Positions 18,172-27,471 of a stretch of 64,000 nucleotides of DNA are shown here, one piece after another. How positions within the stretch are numbered: position 1 is the first letter of the stretch; each line of letters opens with the position of its first letter. The DNA is from Antrihabitans stalagmiti (GTDB lineage Bacteria > Actinomycetota > Actinomycetes > Mycobacteriales > Mycobacteriaceae): assembly GCF_016482825.1 (NCBI RefSeq), contig NZ_JAEMNV010000006.1:62001-126000 (forward strand), given 5' to 3'. A model generated the notes under the pieces. The model was not told where the DNA came from, searched no databases, and saw nothing but the letters and a program-made list of their open reading frames with translations. Made by a program: the position numbers and the translations under genes.

Positions 18172-19674
18172 GTGACCTCGGAATCGACCACGCCACGGCA
18201 AACGGACTCCGGCAACCTGCGACCTGCTGATGCCCCGGTGCTCGGACCCCGCCCGGTATATCGTCCCGCGATCGATCATTCCTTCACCCGCGCGTTCGGC
18301 AGGCCGAGTGGCGTGACGGGTTCGTTCGTACCCACTGCTCGCCGGGTCGCGTCGTCGCCGGACCTGCAGGTCCGCCCGCCGGATCCCATCCTGGCCGAGG
18401 CCTTCGGTCGCCCGCCGGGTGAAGCCGATTCCATTCAGCGTGATCCCGAAGGCCTCACCGCTCCCGTCGGTGCGACGCAAGAGCCGGACCCCTGGGGCGA
18501 CCCGGACGCCGCGGCGCGCCTCGGTCCGCCTGCGTTGGCCAAGCCTGCACCCGAGACCAAGCCCGACGGTCGTAAACTCGGCGCTCGCGAAGTGCTGTTC
18601 GGCTCGAAGGTCGCTCCGAAAGCTCTTGCGTCGCTGGCCGCGATCGCTCTTGTCGTCGGTCTGCTCGGCGGCGCGGTCGGGGCGTTGGTCGGCTTGACCG
18701 TCGATTTCGGCGACCTGACGAGCAACAAGGTCGAATTGCAGCAGGTCGGTGCCGACTCGGACGAACCCCGTGGTCAGGTCGCCAAGGTCGCCGATGCCGT
18801 GCTGCCCGCCGTGGTTTCGATCCAGGTGACGCTCGGCGACAACGCTGCGACGGGGTCGGGCGTCGTCATCGACGGCGAAGGCTTCATCGCAACCAACAAC
18901 CACGTGATCTCGATGGCGGCCACGGATACGAGCGGCAACGCGAAGATTCAGGTGTTGTTCTCGGACGGCACCAAGACCCCGGCCCGGATCGTCGGTCGTG
19001 ACACCAAGACCGACCTCGCGATCCTGAAGGTCGAAGCGAAGAACCTCACGGTCGCGCAACTCGGCCGTTCCGGCGACGTGCAGGTCGGCGAGGACGTCGT
19101 CGCGGTCGGCTCGCCCCTCGGGCTCAGCAAAACGGTGACAAGCGGCATCGTCAGCGCGCTGAACCGCCCGGTACGCCTCAGCGGCGAAGGCTCCGACACC
19201 AACGCCGTCATCGATGCCGTACAGACCGACGCAGCCATCAACCCCGGTAACTCGGGCGGACCGCTGGTCGACGAAGAAGGTCGCGTGATCGGCATCAACA
19301 CCGCGATTCGCAGCCAGAGCGGCGGTTCGGTCGGCCTCGGCTTCGCAATCCCGATCGACGATGTCACCCGTGTTGCGCAGGCGCTCATTCGAGACGGTGT
19401 GATGCGCCACCCGGACATCGGTGTGAACGCCAGGTCGGTTGTCAACGACGCGACCAGCGGCGCCGAGATCGCCAACGTTCGCGATGGCAGTCCCGCTCAA
19501 CAGGCCGGTCTGGTCGAGGGTGACATCATCGTCAAGGTCGGTGATCGCGAGGTCACCAACGCGGACGAGTTGGTCGTCGCCGTGCAATCGCAGGCGATCG
19601 GAGCGACCGTTCCGCTGCAGCTCGTTCGCGACGGCCGATTGGTCGACGTGCAGATCACGCTCGGTTCGGACTGA
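18172..19674 (+). CDS. htrA: Membrane-anchored HtrA-type serine protease
   Basis: The 500-residue protein has a long Pro-rich cytoplasmic N-terminus, one transmembrane helix at about 152-176 and a trypsin-like domain with the triad His244 (NNHV), Asp281 (TDLAIL) and Ser361 (GNSGGP). A C-terminal PDZ domain covers about 400-495. It would degrade or refold misfolded proteins outside the membrane. The frame continues upstream through rseA, but the GTG at 18172 is right behind the rseA stop and gives a sensible N-terminus. Its place in the sigE operon (Rv1223) fits envelope quality control. Confidence 0.93.
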   Translation: MTSESTTPRQTDSGNLRPADAPVLGPRPVYRPAIDHSFTRAFGRPSGVTGSFVPTARRVASSPDLQVRPPDPILAEAFGRPPGEADSIQRDPEGLTAPVGATQEPDPWGDPDAAARLGPPALAKPAPETKPDGRKLGAREVLFGSKVAPKALASLAAIALVVGLLGGAVGALVGLTVDFGDLTSNKVELQQVGADSDEPRGQVAKVADAVLPAVVSIQVTLGDNAATGSGVVIDGEGFIATNNHVISMAATDTSGNAKIQVLFSDGTKTPARIVGRDTKTDLAILKVEAKNLTVAQLGRSGDVQVGEDVVAVGSPLGLSKTVTSGIVSALNRPVRLSGEGSDTNAVIDAVQTDAAINPGNSGGPLVDEEGRVIGINTAIRSQSGGSVGLGFAIPIDDVTRVAQALIRDGVMRHPDIGVNARSVVNDATSGAEIANVRDGSPAQQAGLVEGDIIVKVGDREVTNADELVVAVQSQAIGATVPLQLVRDGRLVDVQITLGSD

Positions 19675-19677
19675 CCC

Positions 19678-20112
19678 ATGTTCGGAAACATCGGTTGGGG
19701 CGAAATGATGGTGCTACTTGTTGCAGCACTGGTCATCCTTGGTCCCGAAAGGCTTCCGGGTGCGGTGATGTGGGTGACCAAGTCCCTACGTCAGGTCAGG
19801 AACTACGCGAGCGGCGCGACCCAGCAACTCAAGGACGAACTCGGTCCCGAGTTCGACGATCTTCGGAAACCGCTGTCGGAGATCAATCAGCTGCGTGGGA
19901 TGACGCCGCGGTCGTTGATCACGAAACACCTTCTCGACGGCGACGATTCACTGCTGACGAGCTTCGAGAAGCCGAAGTCCGCCGAGCCGACGGCGGCTCC
20001 GGAGTTCCGTGCGTCCAACACACCGAACCTCTCGAAGCCGAGTTCGTCAGGGTCGAACCTCGCGAAACCGGATTCGGGCGAACGCCCACCGATCGACACC
20101 GACGCGACCTGA
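19678..20112 (+). CDS. tatB: Sec-independent protein translocase TatB
   Basis: This 144-residue protein has the short N-terminal transmembrane helix ([17 protein letters not shown]), the invariant GPERLP hinge and an amphipathic helix, followed by a polar Ser/Pro-rich tail. TatB forms the twin-arginine signal receptor with TatC. It follows htrA by three bases, as Rv1224 does, linking Tat export to the SigE envelope-stress operon. A 2 x 17-bp tandem repeat begins four bases after its stop. Confidence 0.93.
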   Translation: MFGNIGWGEMMVLLVAALVILGPERLPGAVMWVTKSLRQVRNYASGATQQLKDELGPEFDDLRKPLSEINQLRGMTPRSLITKHLLDGDDSLLTSFEKPKSAEPTAAPEFRASNTPNLSKPSSSGSNLAKPDSGERPPIDTDAT

Positions 20113-20115
20113 GCG

Positions 20116-20149
20116 GGCGCGTTCAGAAGTTCGGCGCGTTCAGAAATTC
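20116..20149. repeat. 2 x 17-bp tandem repeat between tatB and mrp
   Basis: Two adjacent 17-base units (20116-20132 and 20133-20149) beginning GGCGCGTTCAGAA differ at one base. The second unit contains the mrp stop codon (20140-20142), and the first carries the same TGA on the minus strand. It looks like a recent local duplication at the gene 3' end. Confidence 0.8.
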
Positions 20150-21276
20150 TTAGTCGTGTCGATGCTCAACGACATGCCTGCCAGACCGCGACGCCGTACC
20201 GACAACTTCTCCGCGACAGCAGCAAGCGCGACCGCAGCCGGTGATTCCGGATCACGCAGCACGATGGGCTCGCCGTCGTCGCCCGCTTCGCGAACTGCCT
20301 GCTCGAGTGGAATCTGGCCGAGCAGAGGGACGTTCGAGCCGACGGCCTTGGTGAGTCGGTCGGCGACGGCCTGACCCCCGCCGCTGCCGAAGACGTCCAT
20401 ACGAGAGCCGTCGGGCAGTTCCATCCAGGACATGTTCTCGACAACGCCGACGATGCGCTGACGGGTCTGCAACGCGATCGCGCCCGCACGCTCGGCCACC
20501 TCGGCTGCGGCGGGCTGCGGTGTCGTCACGACGAGAATTTCCGCGCCCGGAATCAGCTGGGCGATGGAGATCGCGATGTCACCTGTTCCCGGCGGCAGGT
20601 CGAGCAGCAGCACGTCCAGGTCGCCCCAGAACACGTCGGCGAGGAACTGTTGCAGTGCGCGGTGCAGCATCGGTCCACGCCATACGACAGGGGTGTTGCC
20701 GGTGGTGAACTGCGCGATCGAGATCATCTTCACGTTGTGTGCGATCGGCGGCATGATCATCTTCTCGACCTGTGTCGGACGAGCATCCGTGCCGAGCATG
20801 CGAGGGACCGAGTGGCCGTAGATATCGGCGTCGAGAACGCCTACGGACAGTCCGCGTGCCGCCATCGCTGCGGCGAGATTGACTGTGACGCTTGATTTTC
20901 CGACCCCGCCCTTACCTGATGCGACGGCATAGACGCGGGTGAGCGAGCCCGGCTGAGCGAACGGTATGACGGGTTCGGCAGAGTCGCCGCGCAACGACTT
21001 GCGAAGCGCGGTGCGTTGTTCGTCGTTCATGACGTCGAGATCGACCGATACCGTGCCGACGCCTGCGACGTCGGCGACCGCCTTGGTTACCCGACCGGTG
21101 ATCTCCGAGCGCATGGGGCAACCGGCCGTGGTGAGCCAGACGACGATGTGCACGCTGGCGTCGTCGGCGATGTCGATGCTCTTGACCATGCCGAGTTCGG
21201 TGATCGGCTTGCGGATCTCAGGATCGTCCACTTTCGCGAGTGCGGACCGAACGGCTGATTCCGTGACGACTGACAT
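20140..21276 (-). CDS. mrp: Mrp/ApbC-type Fe-S cluster carrier ATPase
   Basis: The 378-residue protein combines an N-terminal MIP18-like domain (DPEIRKPITELGMV) with a deviant Walker A P-loop ATPase domain (SGKGGVGKSS at about 117). Mrp proteins assemble or carry iron-sulphur clusters. The usual C-terminal CxxC pair is not evident; the corresponding segment reads NMSWMELPDG. The frame is open to 21351, but the ATG at 21276 with AGGA upstream gives the family N-terminus. It matches Rv1229c. Confidence 0.9.
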   Translation of the reverse strand: MSVVTESAVRSALAKVDDPEIRKPITELGMVKSIDIADDASVHIVVWLTTAGCPMRSEITGRVTKAVADVAGVGTVSVDLDVMNDEQRTALRKSLRGDSAEPVIPFAQPGSLTRVYAVASGKGGVGKSSVTVNLAAAMAARGLSVGVLDADIYGHSVPRMLGTDARPTQVEKMIMPPIAHNVKMISIAQFTTGNTPVVWRGPMLHRALQQFLADVFWGDLDVLLLDLPPGTGDIAISIAQLIPGAEILVVTTPQPAAAEVAERAGAIALQTRQRIVGVVENMSWMELPDGSRMDVFGSGGGQAVADRLTKAVGSNVPLLGQIPLEQAVREAGDDGEPIVLRDPESPAAVALAAVAEKLSVRRRGLAGMSLSIDTTKNF

Positions 21277-21301
21277 GAACTCGATCCTACGGAGGCCTGG
21301 G

Positions 21302-22147
21302 TCAGTGAATTCGCGGCAGTGCCTCTGCGGGCGGGGTGATCCCCGTCGCATAGCCGAGTGACCACGCCACGACGTTGGCGACGTAGGCCATCGAGTTGTT
21401 GTAGCGCAGGATCGCTTTGGTCTGCTGTCCGAGGTCGCGCATGTCGAGATTGCCGTCGCACAGGTACTTGCCGGTCGTCAATGCTGCGTCGAAAAGATTC
21501 TGCGGATCGGCAACCCCGTCGCCGTTGCCGTCGGCGGCGTACCGCTTCCAGGTCTCGGGTAGGAACTGCATCGGTCCGACAGCGCGGTCGTAACCGCTGT
21601 TGCCATCGAGTGCGCCGCCGTCGGAGTCGTGAATGACGTTGTTGCCCGACAGGCTGCCGTCGAGGATCGGACCGTAGATCGGGGTGGTGAGGTTGCCTGC
21701 GATATCGGCTTTGCCGTCGTTCGCATGGGTCGACTCGACGCGACCGATACCGGCGATCAGCGTCCAGGGCATGTTGCACACGGGGTTCTGGGCGGCCAGG
21801 GTCTGCGCTGCGGCCCTGTAGGCGGCGAGGTTGACGCCCGGTATGCCGAGCGCGCCTGCTGCGATGCTCGTCGGCAGCGGCGGTGTCACGGGGGCTGGAG
21901 GTGGTTCGGGCGCAGGCTCGGGGGTGGCGACGGGCGCCTGCGGTACGACGCTGGCGGCGATCGGCGCTGCCGAAGCCTGCTCGGTAGTGACGGATTCGTG
22001 CGCGGTCTGCTGGGTGAAGATGGGTGCACCTGCGTCTGCGCCGGCGGTGGACACCGCGGTGACGAGTCCAGCGGGAACGAGCCCGGTCAACGCGATCAAG
22101 GAATTGCGTCGAACGTTCGAACTCGATGCCTTGCTGTGGCGACCCAC
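21302..22147 (-). CDS. Secreted lytic transglycosylase
   Basis: The 281-residue protein has an N-terminal export signal (about residues 15-38), a Pro/Ala-rich linker and a lysozyme-like lytic transglycosylase domain. The catalytic Glu lies in GRVESTH, and GPMQF and the DGNGDGVADP stretch are typical of the MltB-like actinobacterial group. It would cleave peptidoglycan glycan strands in the cell wall. The GTG start at 22147 has GGGGAGG eight bases upstream. It is 26 bases upstream of mrp and tandem with a paralogue at 22266-23435. Confidence 0.85.
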   Translation of the reverse strand: MGRHSKASSSNVRRNSLIALTGLVPAGLVTAVSTAGADAGAPIFTQQTAHESVTTEQASAAPIAASVVPQAPVATPEPAPEPPPAPVTPPLPTSIAAGALGIPGVNLAAYRAAAQTLAAQNPVCNMPWTLIAGIGRVESTHANDGKADIAGNLTTPIYGPILDGSLSGNNVIHDSDGGALDGNSGYDRAVGPMQFLPETWKRYAADGNGDGVADPQNLFDAALTTGKYLCDGNLDMRDLGQQTKAILRYNNSMAYVANVVAWSLGYATGITPPAEALPRIH

Positions 22148-22265
22148 TAGCGATACCTCCCCGTTGCCTCGTGCGAGGCGCTCCGTTTACTGAACCGGAG
22201 TCGAGGGTACCTGATTCGAGATTATTCCGTTACCCTACCGTGATCATGTGACCACGGCCGGGCGC

Positions 22266-23435
22266 TTACGGCATGGGGAACAGCGGCGGGATCAGCCCGA
22301 ACGCCGGCACGGGAGCAGGCATCGGAGCGGGGTCAGCGGCCGGTGCCGGCTGTTCCAGCATCACGCCAGGAGCACCGGGCGTTGCGCCCTGAGCCTGTGG
22401 TGCGTCTGCCGCGGGCGGCGGTGGTGGTGGCGGCGGGCAGAAGATGCCACACGGGATCGGCGGCAGGCCCGGGATCACGATCATCGGTGGGGGTGGCGGC
22501 GTCGTCGTTGTGGACGGGGTCTCGCTCGGAGTGGTCGAAGGTGTCGTCGTCTTGTCTTCTGCAGCCTCGGTGAGCGCGGAAACATCGATCGGTGACGCGC
22601 CGGGCGGGATCAGGTCCGGCGAGATGGACACCGCCGATGGTGAGCCGCCGGTCCGGTACGCGGCCGACCAGCTGAGCACGTTCGCCGCATAAGCCATCGA
22701 GTTGTTGTAGCGCAGCACGGCGCGCAACTCCTGAGCCGGATCGCGGAGGTTGAGACCGCCCGAGCACAGGTACTTGGCTGCCGACACCGTCGCGTCGAAA
22801 ACGTTGTTGGGATCGGAAACGCCGTCGCCGTTGCCGTCGGATGCGTAGAACTTCCAGGTACCGGGGATGAACTGCATGGGTCCGACAGCGCGGTCGTGAA
22901 TCGAATCACCGTCCAGCGCACCGCCATCGGTGTCGCTGATGATGTTGTTGCCTGCGAGCGTGCCGTCGAGCGTCGGACCGAGCACCCGCGCAGCCGTCGT
23001 GCCTGCTGCGTCGGTTCGGCCACCGCCAGCGTGACCGGATTCGATCTTTCCGATGCCCGCGAGCAGGTTCCAACTGACGCCGCAGTTGGGCTCGGATGCG
23101 GCTAGTGCGAGTTCGGCGTTGCGATAGGCGGCCAACACGATCTCGGGAATACCGAGTGCGCCGACGATTCCGGGAATGGCGACGTCGCGCAACGGGACGC
23201 CGCCCGTGAACGGGACGCCGGCGGCTGCAGTCGCTTCGCGAAACTTGCGCGCAGGTTTGTTGGTCGTCGGAACGATACCGACGATTCCGGTCACGGCGGG
23301 TTGTTCGGCGGCGGCGAGTAAAGGCGCAGGCGTTCGCGGATCGGGTCCGCTCGGCATGGAGTTCGACGACGAACCCGCCGAAACCAGACCGGCCAAGACC
23401 AAAGCAGAGACCGTAATCGGTGCTTTCAAACGCAT
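22266..23435 (-). CDS. Secreted lytic transglycosylase with proline-rich C-terminal tail
   Basis: The 389-residue paralogue of the gene at 21302-22147 (and of Rv1230c) has an export signal at residues 1-25. The transglycosylase domain carries the catalytic Glu in GKIESGH, GPMQF and the same Asp/Asn-rich DGNGDGVSDP loop. A C-terminal tail of about 130 residues rich in Pro, Thr and Ala may cross the cell wall. The ATG at 23435 is preferred to an upstream TTG at 23456. The two genes are separated by 118 bases holding a likely promoter and read the same way. Confidence 0.84.
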   Translation of the reverse strand: MRLKAPITVSALVLAGLVSAGSSSNSMPSGPDPRTPAPLLAAAEQPAVTGIVGIVPTTNKPARKFREATAAAGVPFTGGVPLRDVAIPGIVGALGIPEIVLAAYRNAELALAASEPNCGVSWNLLAGIGKIESGHAGGGRTDAAGTTAARVLGPTLDGTLAGNNIISDTDGGALDGDSIHDRAVGPMQFIPGTWKFYASDGNGDGVSDPNNVFDATVSAAKYLCSGGLNLRDPAQELRAVLRYNNSMAYAANVLSWSAAYRTGGSPSAVSISPDLIPPGASPIDVSALTEAAEDKTTTPSTTPSETPSTTTTPPPPPMIVIPGLPPIPCGIFCPPPPPPPPAADAPQAQGATPGAPGVMLEQPAPAADPAPMPAPVPAFGLIPPLFPMP

Positions 23436-23510
23436 TCCACAAACACCACCCGGCAAGAATTGTGTCAGCGACCGATATTCGACCGGCCGCTCGGGACAAC
23501 GAGACCCAGG

Positions 23511-24131
23511 TTACATACCTGTGACGGGGCGGTCTTCGGAATCGGCCATTTTGGCTTCGGTCTCGCGGCGTCGTGATTTACCGGAACCTGATCCTTTTCC
23601 TGAATTCTTGCGTCCTTCTGCGGAATTCGGCAAACGCTCGACCATGAGATCTTTGATTTCGTCGAGTTCTCGCCGCAAATAGTCACGGGTCGTTACCTCA
23701 CCGATAGCAATTCGTAATGCAGCGAGTTCGCGAGCAAGGAACTCGGTGTCCGCTTTCGTTTGGGCTGCCCGAACGCGGTCTTCTTCCAGCGATACCCGGT
23801 CGCGATTCTCCTGCCGATTCTGGGCGAGCAGAATCAGCGGCGCTGCATAGGCCGCCTGGGTGGAGAAGGCAAGGTTCAGCAAAATGAAGGGATAGGGGTC
23901 CCACTGCAGCTTGATCGCAAAGATGTTCAGCAGAATCCAGACGATGACGATCCCGGTCTGGATCGCTAGATAACGTCCGGTACCGAGAAAACGCGCGAAA
24001 CTCTCGCCGACTCGGCCGACGGCCTCGACGTCGATCTGAAACCGGGCGAAACGCGAACCGACGGGCGTATCGAGTCGCTGCCGTGCCGACTGGACGGCGG
24101 CCTTCTCTGTCGCGACCCTCTTCTCACTCAT
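23511..24131 (-). CDS. DUF1003 membrane protein
   Basis: The 206-residue protein carries the DUF1003 core: a short cytoplasmic lead, two transmembrane helices (about 56-76 and 83-103) joined by LQWDPYPFILLNLAFSTQAAYAAP, and the QNRQ motif. A long charged coiled coil and a Lys/Ser-rich tail follow. Its start overlaps the MgtE-N/CBS gene by eight bases. This pairing (as Rv1231c-Rv1232c) is conserved, suggesting a shared role in ion handling, but the function is not established. Confidence 0.85.
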   Translation of the reverse strand: MSEKRVATEKAAVQSARQRLDTPVGSRFARFQIDVEAVGRVGESFARFLGTGRYLAIQTGIVIVWILLNIFAIKLQWDPYPFILLNLAFSTQAAYAAPLILLAQNRQENRDRVSLEEDRVRAAQTKADTEFLARELAALRIAIGEVTTRDYLRRELDEIKDLMVERLPNSAEGRKNSGKGSGSGKSRRRETEAKMADSEDRPVTGM

Positions 24132-25401
24132 TGTCGTCGCCCTCCTCGTCGCGCCAGTCCTCGGGAAGGAGATGATCGAGAACGTCGTCGACGGTCACCG
24201 CGCCGAGCAGATGCCCCTCGTCGTCCACGACGGGACCGCAGACGAGGTTGTAGGTCGCGAAGTAGCGCGTCACGGCAGCCAACGGCGTTTCGGGGCGCAA
24301 TCGTGGCAGATCCTTGTCGATGATGCCGCCGACGAGACTTGCGGGCGGTTCGCGCAGCAACTGCTGTAGATGCACGCAACCGAGGTAATGGCCGGTCGGT
24401 GTCGCCGACGGTGGCCGCGCGACGAACACCAGACTCGCGATCGCAGGCGTCAGATCCTGAATTCGCACCCGAGCGAGCGCCTCGGCGACAGTCGTCGCGG
24501 GATTGAGAATGACAGGCTCGGGCGTCATCAAACCGCCCGCGGTGTCGGGGGAGTGCTCGAGCAACCGCCGGACCGGTTCGGATTCCTCCGGGTCCATCAA
24601 CCTCAGCAACGTTTCGGCTTCGGCATCGGGCAGCTCGCCGAGCAGGTCGGCAGCGTCGTCGGGATCCATCGCCTCGAGGATGTCGGCGGCCCGTTCGGCC
24701 TTCAATTTGCCGAGCAGATCGATCTGGTCGTCGTCGGGCAATTCCTGGACGACGTCGGCCAGGCGTTCGTCGTCGAGCGCGATCGCGACCTCGAGCCTGC
24801 GCTTCTCGGGAAGTTCCCGAAGGGCGTTCGCGACATCTGCCGCTCGAAGGCCTTCGAATTGCATGAGGATCTGGGAAACGCCTTGGCCGGGAAGCGCGAG
24901 GTCCTGCGGCGTCAGGCCGTGCACGTGCGGCCAATCGACCACATGCAGCGGTGCTCGACGGCCGAGCCGACCACGATGACCGCGGACCGCGACCCGAGCC
25001 GCAACCCAGTCTCGGCTACGGGTCAGTTCGAGTCCGAGGTCGACGACCAACACCGTGTCGTTGTGCAGGTCGGGGAGTTCCGGATCGTCGATGCGGACCT
25101 TCGAGTCGAGGACCTGCGCGAGGACGAGCACCTCGCCGAGTCGTTGGGCGAAGCGGCGCAGCGAGACATTGCCCGTCGTCAGCGTCACCGAACTCGGCTC
25201 GATGGCAGTCACCCGCAGCATCGGGACGAAGATCCTTTTGTGGGTGAGCAACTCGACGACCAAGCCGAGTACCCGCGGCTGTTGTCTGCCGATGCGAATG
25301 GTGATGACGACGTCGCGGACGCGGCCGACCGACTCGCCGTCTGGGCCGAGCACCACCAGGCCCGCGAGCCTGGCTGCGAATACCTTGCTGACCGCTGCCA
25401 T
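24124..25401 (-). CDS. PRC-barrel / MgtE N-terminal / CBS-domain protein without channel domain
   Basis: The 425-residue protein has an N-terminal PRC-barrel-like region, then the MgtE N-domain (repeated helices such as DPDDAADLLGELPDAEAETLL) and a C-terminal pair of CBS domains. The membrane channel domain of true MgtE transporters is absent and no transmembrane helices are seen. It is therefore probably a cytosolic Mg2+ or nucleotide sensor rather than a transporter. It is coupled to the DUF1003 gene downstream and equals Rv1232c in position. Confidence 0.85.
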   Translation of the reverse strand: MAAVSKVFAARLAGLVVLGPDGESVGRVRDVVITIRIGRQQPRVLGLVVELLTHKRIFVPMLRVTAIEPSSVTLTTGNVSLRRFAQRLGEVLVLAQVLDSKVRIDDPELPDLHNDTVLVVDLGLELTRSRDWVAARVAVRGHRGRLGRRAPLHVVDWPHVHGLTPQDLALPGQGVSQILMQFEGLRAADVANALRELPEKRRLEVAIALDDERLADVVQELPDDDQIDLLGKLKAERAADILEAMDPDDAADLLGELPDAEAETLLRLMDPEESEPVRRLLEHSPDTAGGLMTPEPVILNPATTVAEALARVRIQDLTPAIASLVFVARPPSATPTGHYLGCVHLQQLLREPPASLVGGIIDKDLPRLRPETPLAAVTRYFATYNLVCGPVVDDEGHLLGAVTVDDVLDHLLPEDWRDEEGDDNE

Positions 25402-25457
25402 GGGTGTCAGGTTAGAGGCCGCGCAGTGGTCCGACCCTCCCGAGGTGCGGTTTCGGG

Positions 25458-25964
25458 ATGCACAATATAGCCATGACGAATCCTATGGGTAGCTCCAACC
25501 GTGCGGGCCAAGGGCTTCCGACACCACCGTCCGGCTGGCCGATCGGCTCGTATCCGACGTACGCCGAAGCGCAGCGCGCTGTCGACTTCCTTGCGGATCA
25601 AGCGTTCTCGGTGCAGGACGTGACCATCGTAGGTGTCGACCTCATGCAGGTGGAGCGTGTTCTCGGCAGACTGACGTGGGGCAAAGTTATTGGCGGCGGG
25701 GTTGTTTCGGGCGCCTGGCTCGGCGTCTTCTTCGGTCTCCTGCTCGGGCTGTTCACCACGGGAAGCATGTTCGGACCACTGATCGTCGGTATCACCGGCG
25801 GCATCATCTTCGGCGTCATCTCGACGGCCATTCCCTACGCCGCTACCAGAGGGCAACGTGACTTTGCGTCGTCGATGCAGTTGGTCGCCGGTCGCTACGA
25901 CGTGCTCTGCGATCCGAAATCTGCTGAGGCTGCGCGGGACCTGCTGGCAAAACTCGCTCTCTAG
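25458..25964 (+). CDS. Small membrane protein with general stress protein 17M-like domain
   Basis: The 168-residue protein has a Pro-rich N-terminus, then the GSP17M-like motif SYPTYAEAQRAVDFLADQAF. Two Gly-rich transmembrane helices (about 74-95 and 98-118) and a basic C-terminal region follow. It corresponds to Rv1234. Starts at 25458 or 25473 are both possible. The function is unknown; it precedes the trehalose importer by 163 bases but is probably not part of that operon. Confidence 0.75.
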   Translation: MHNIAMTNPMGSSNRAGQGLPTPPSGWPIGSYPTYAEAQRAVDFLADQAFSVQDVTIVGVDLMQVERVLGRLTWGKVIGGGVVSGAWLGVFFGLLLGLFTTGSMFGPLIVGITGGIIFGVISTAIPYAATRGQRDFASSMQLVAGRYDVLCDPKSAEAARDLLAKLAL

Positions 25965-26127
25965 CCCACACAGGACGGCCTTTCTTATATCGTTCGGGCC
26001 TGGTTTCAGATAGTTTTGCAGAGGTTATTCAAGTAACCGGTTGCGAGTACAACGTCGACTCGTCGCGCGCCCTTCGCGTGAGCCCTGCCGACGTATGTCG
26101 CTGCATTCGCGAAACAGGAGGCGGTCC

Positions 26128-27471
26128 GTGCGGGTACGAAAACGACTGGCGCTTATGGGTGCGGCGGTCATCGTCGCTAGTCCGATGCTCGCCGCGTGTG
26201 GTTCCGACGATGGCGGGATCGTGCTCAGTTTCTATACCGCTGCGGACGGCGCCGAGCAGTACAGCGCGGCCGCGGTCGCCTGCACGGCGCAAGCCAACGG
26301 GCGCTACAAGGTGGAGCAGCGCACTCTGCCGAAGAGCGCCAACGATCAACGGTTGCAACTTGCGCGTCGACTCGCAGGCAACGACAAGACCCTCGACCTC
26401 ATGACCCTCGATGTCGTGTGGACTGCCGAGTTCGCCGAAGCGGGCTGGGCCCTGCCCGTCCCCGACGACCTCGCAGCGAAGCTGAAGGACGGGTCGACGC
26501 TGGAGGGTCCGCTCGCGACCGCGGAGTGGGACGACAAGCTGTACGCGGTTCCACTCAACTCGAACACGCAGTTGCTGTGGTACCGACCCGACCAGGTGCC
26601 GGCCGGCGTGCCACCGCAGACCTGGAAAGACGCGATCGACATCGCGAATACCAATGCGCGCGAAGGTAAACCGGCGCAGATCGGCGTGCAGGCCAAGCAG
26701 TACGAGGGCCTGATGGTGTGGTTCAACACCCTGCTCGTGAGCGCGGGCGGCCAGGTCGTCGCCGACGACGGCAAGACGGTGACCCTCAACGACACCCCGG
26801 AACATCGCGAGGCGACACAGCGGGCGCTGCAGATCATGAAGGACGTCGCGACAGCGGACGGACGCGATCCGTCGATCTCACAGAGCGACGAGGCAACAGC
26901 GCGCAACGGACTCGAATTCGGAAACGCGTTTATGGAGGTCAACTACCCGTTCGTGTTGCCGAGTATGAAGGAGAACGCGACGGCGGGGGCGGTGCCGTTC
27001 CTCGACCTGAAATCCGTTCCCCCGGAACAACAGGACGCGGCGATCGCGAAGGTGTTCCGAAGCGCGCCATACCCCGAGGTCATCGAGGGGGAGCCAGCCA
27101 AGGTGACCATCGGCGGCTTCAACATCGGCGTCGCGAAGACGACCCAGCACGAGGCCGAAGCCTGGGAAGCCGTTGCGTGTTTGACCAACGAAGAGAATCA
27201 GCGCAACAACGCGGTCAACGGTGGCGTGCCGCCGGTGCTCGCGAAGTTGTATCAGGACAAGGCCTTTCAGGAGAAGTACCCGGCATGGGAAGGCGTCCTC
27301 GGCTCGATCGAATCGGCCGCAGTGCGACCCATTTCGCCTGCCTACCAGAGTATTTCGATCCTGCTGACCGATTCGTTGAATCCGCCGCAGGATATCGATC
27401 CGATCGGTGACGTCGACGTTCTCGCAGATCAAGTTCGCCAGGCTGTCAATTCGGAAGGGTTGATTCCATGA
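26128..27471 (+). CDS. lpqY: Trehalose-binding lipoprotein LpqY
   Basis: LpqY is the solute-binding part of the importer that recovers trehalose released during mycolic acid transfer to the cell wall. The 447-residue protein has a basic signal peptide and a lipobox MLAAC with lipidated Cys24. An extracellular-solute-binding family 1 fold follows. The frame is open from 26041, but the GTG at 26128 has GGAGG at 26117-26121 and places the signal peptide at the N-terminus. It is coupled to sugA by ATGA. Confidence 0.93.
   Translation: MRVRKRLALMGAAVIVASPMLAACGSDDGGIVLSFYTAADGAEQYSAAAVACTAQANGRYKVEQRTLPKSANDQRLQLARRLAGNDKTLDLMTLDVVWTAEFAEAGWALPVPDDLAAKLKDGSTLEGPLATAEWDDKLYAVPLNSNTQLLWYRPDQVPAGVPPQTWKDAIDIANTNAREGKPAQIGVQAKQYEGLMVWFNTLLVSAGGQVVADDGKTVTLNDTPEHREATQRALQIMKDVATADGRDPSISQSDEATARNGLEFGNAFMEVNYPFVLPSMKENATAGAVPFLDLKSVPPEQQDAAIAKVFRSAPYPEVIEGEPAKVTIGGFNIGVAKTTQHEAEAWEAVACLTNEENQRNNAVNGGVPPVLAKLYQDKAFQEKYPAWEGVLGSIESAAVRPISPAYQSISILLTDSLNPPQDIDPIGDVDVLADQVRQAVNSEGLIP

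Noticed and set aside
18079-19587. 502-codon minus-strand frame opposite htrA
   Set aside because: It is antisense to a protease with a complete catalytic triad and shows shadow composition.
26023-26038. GGTTA-N6-TAACC inverted repeat upstream of lpqY
   Set aside because: Five-base arms are too short to separate from chance, and no local regulator gene supports an operator.
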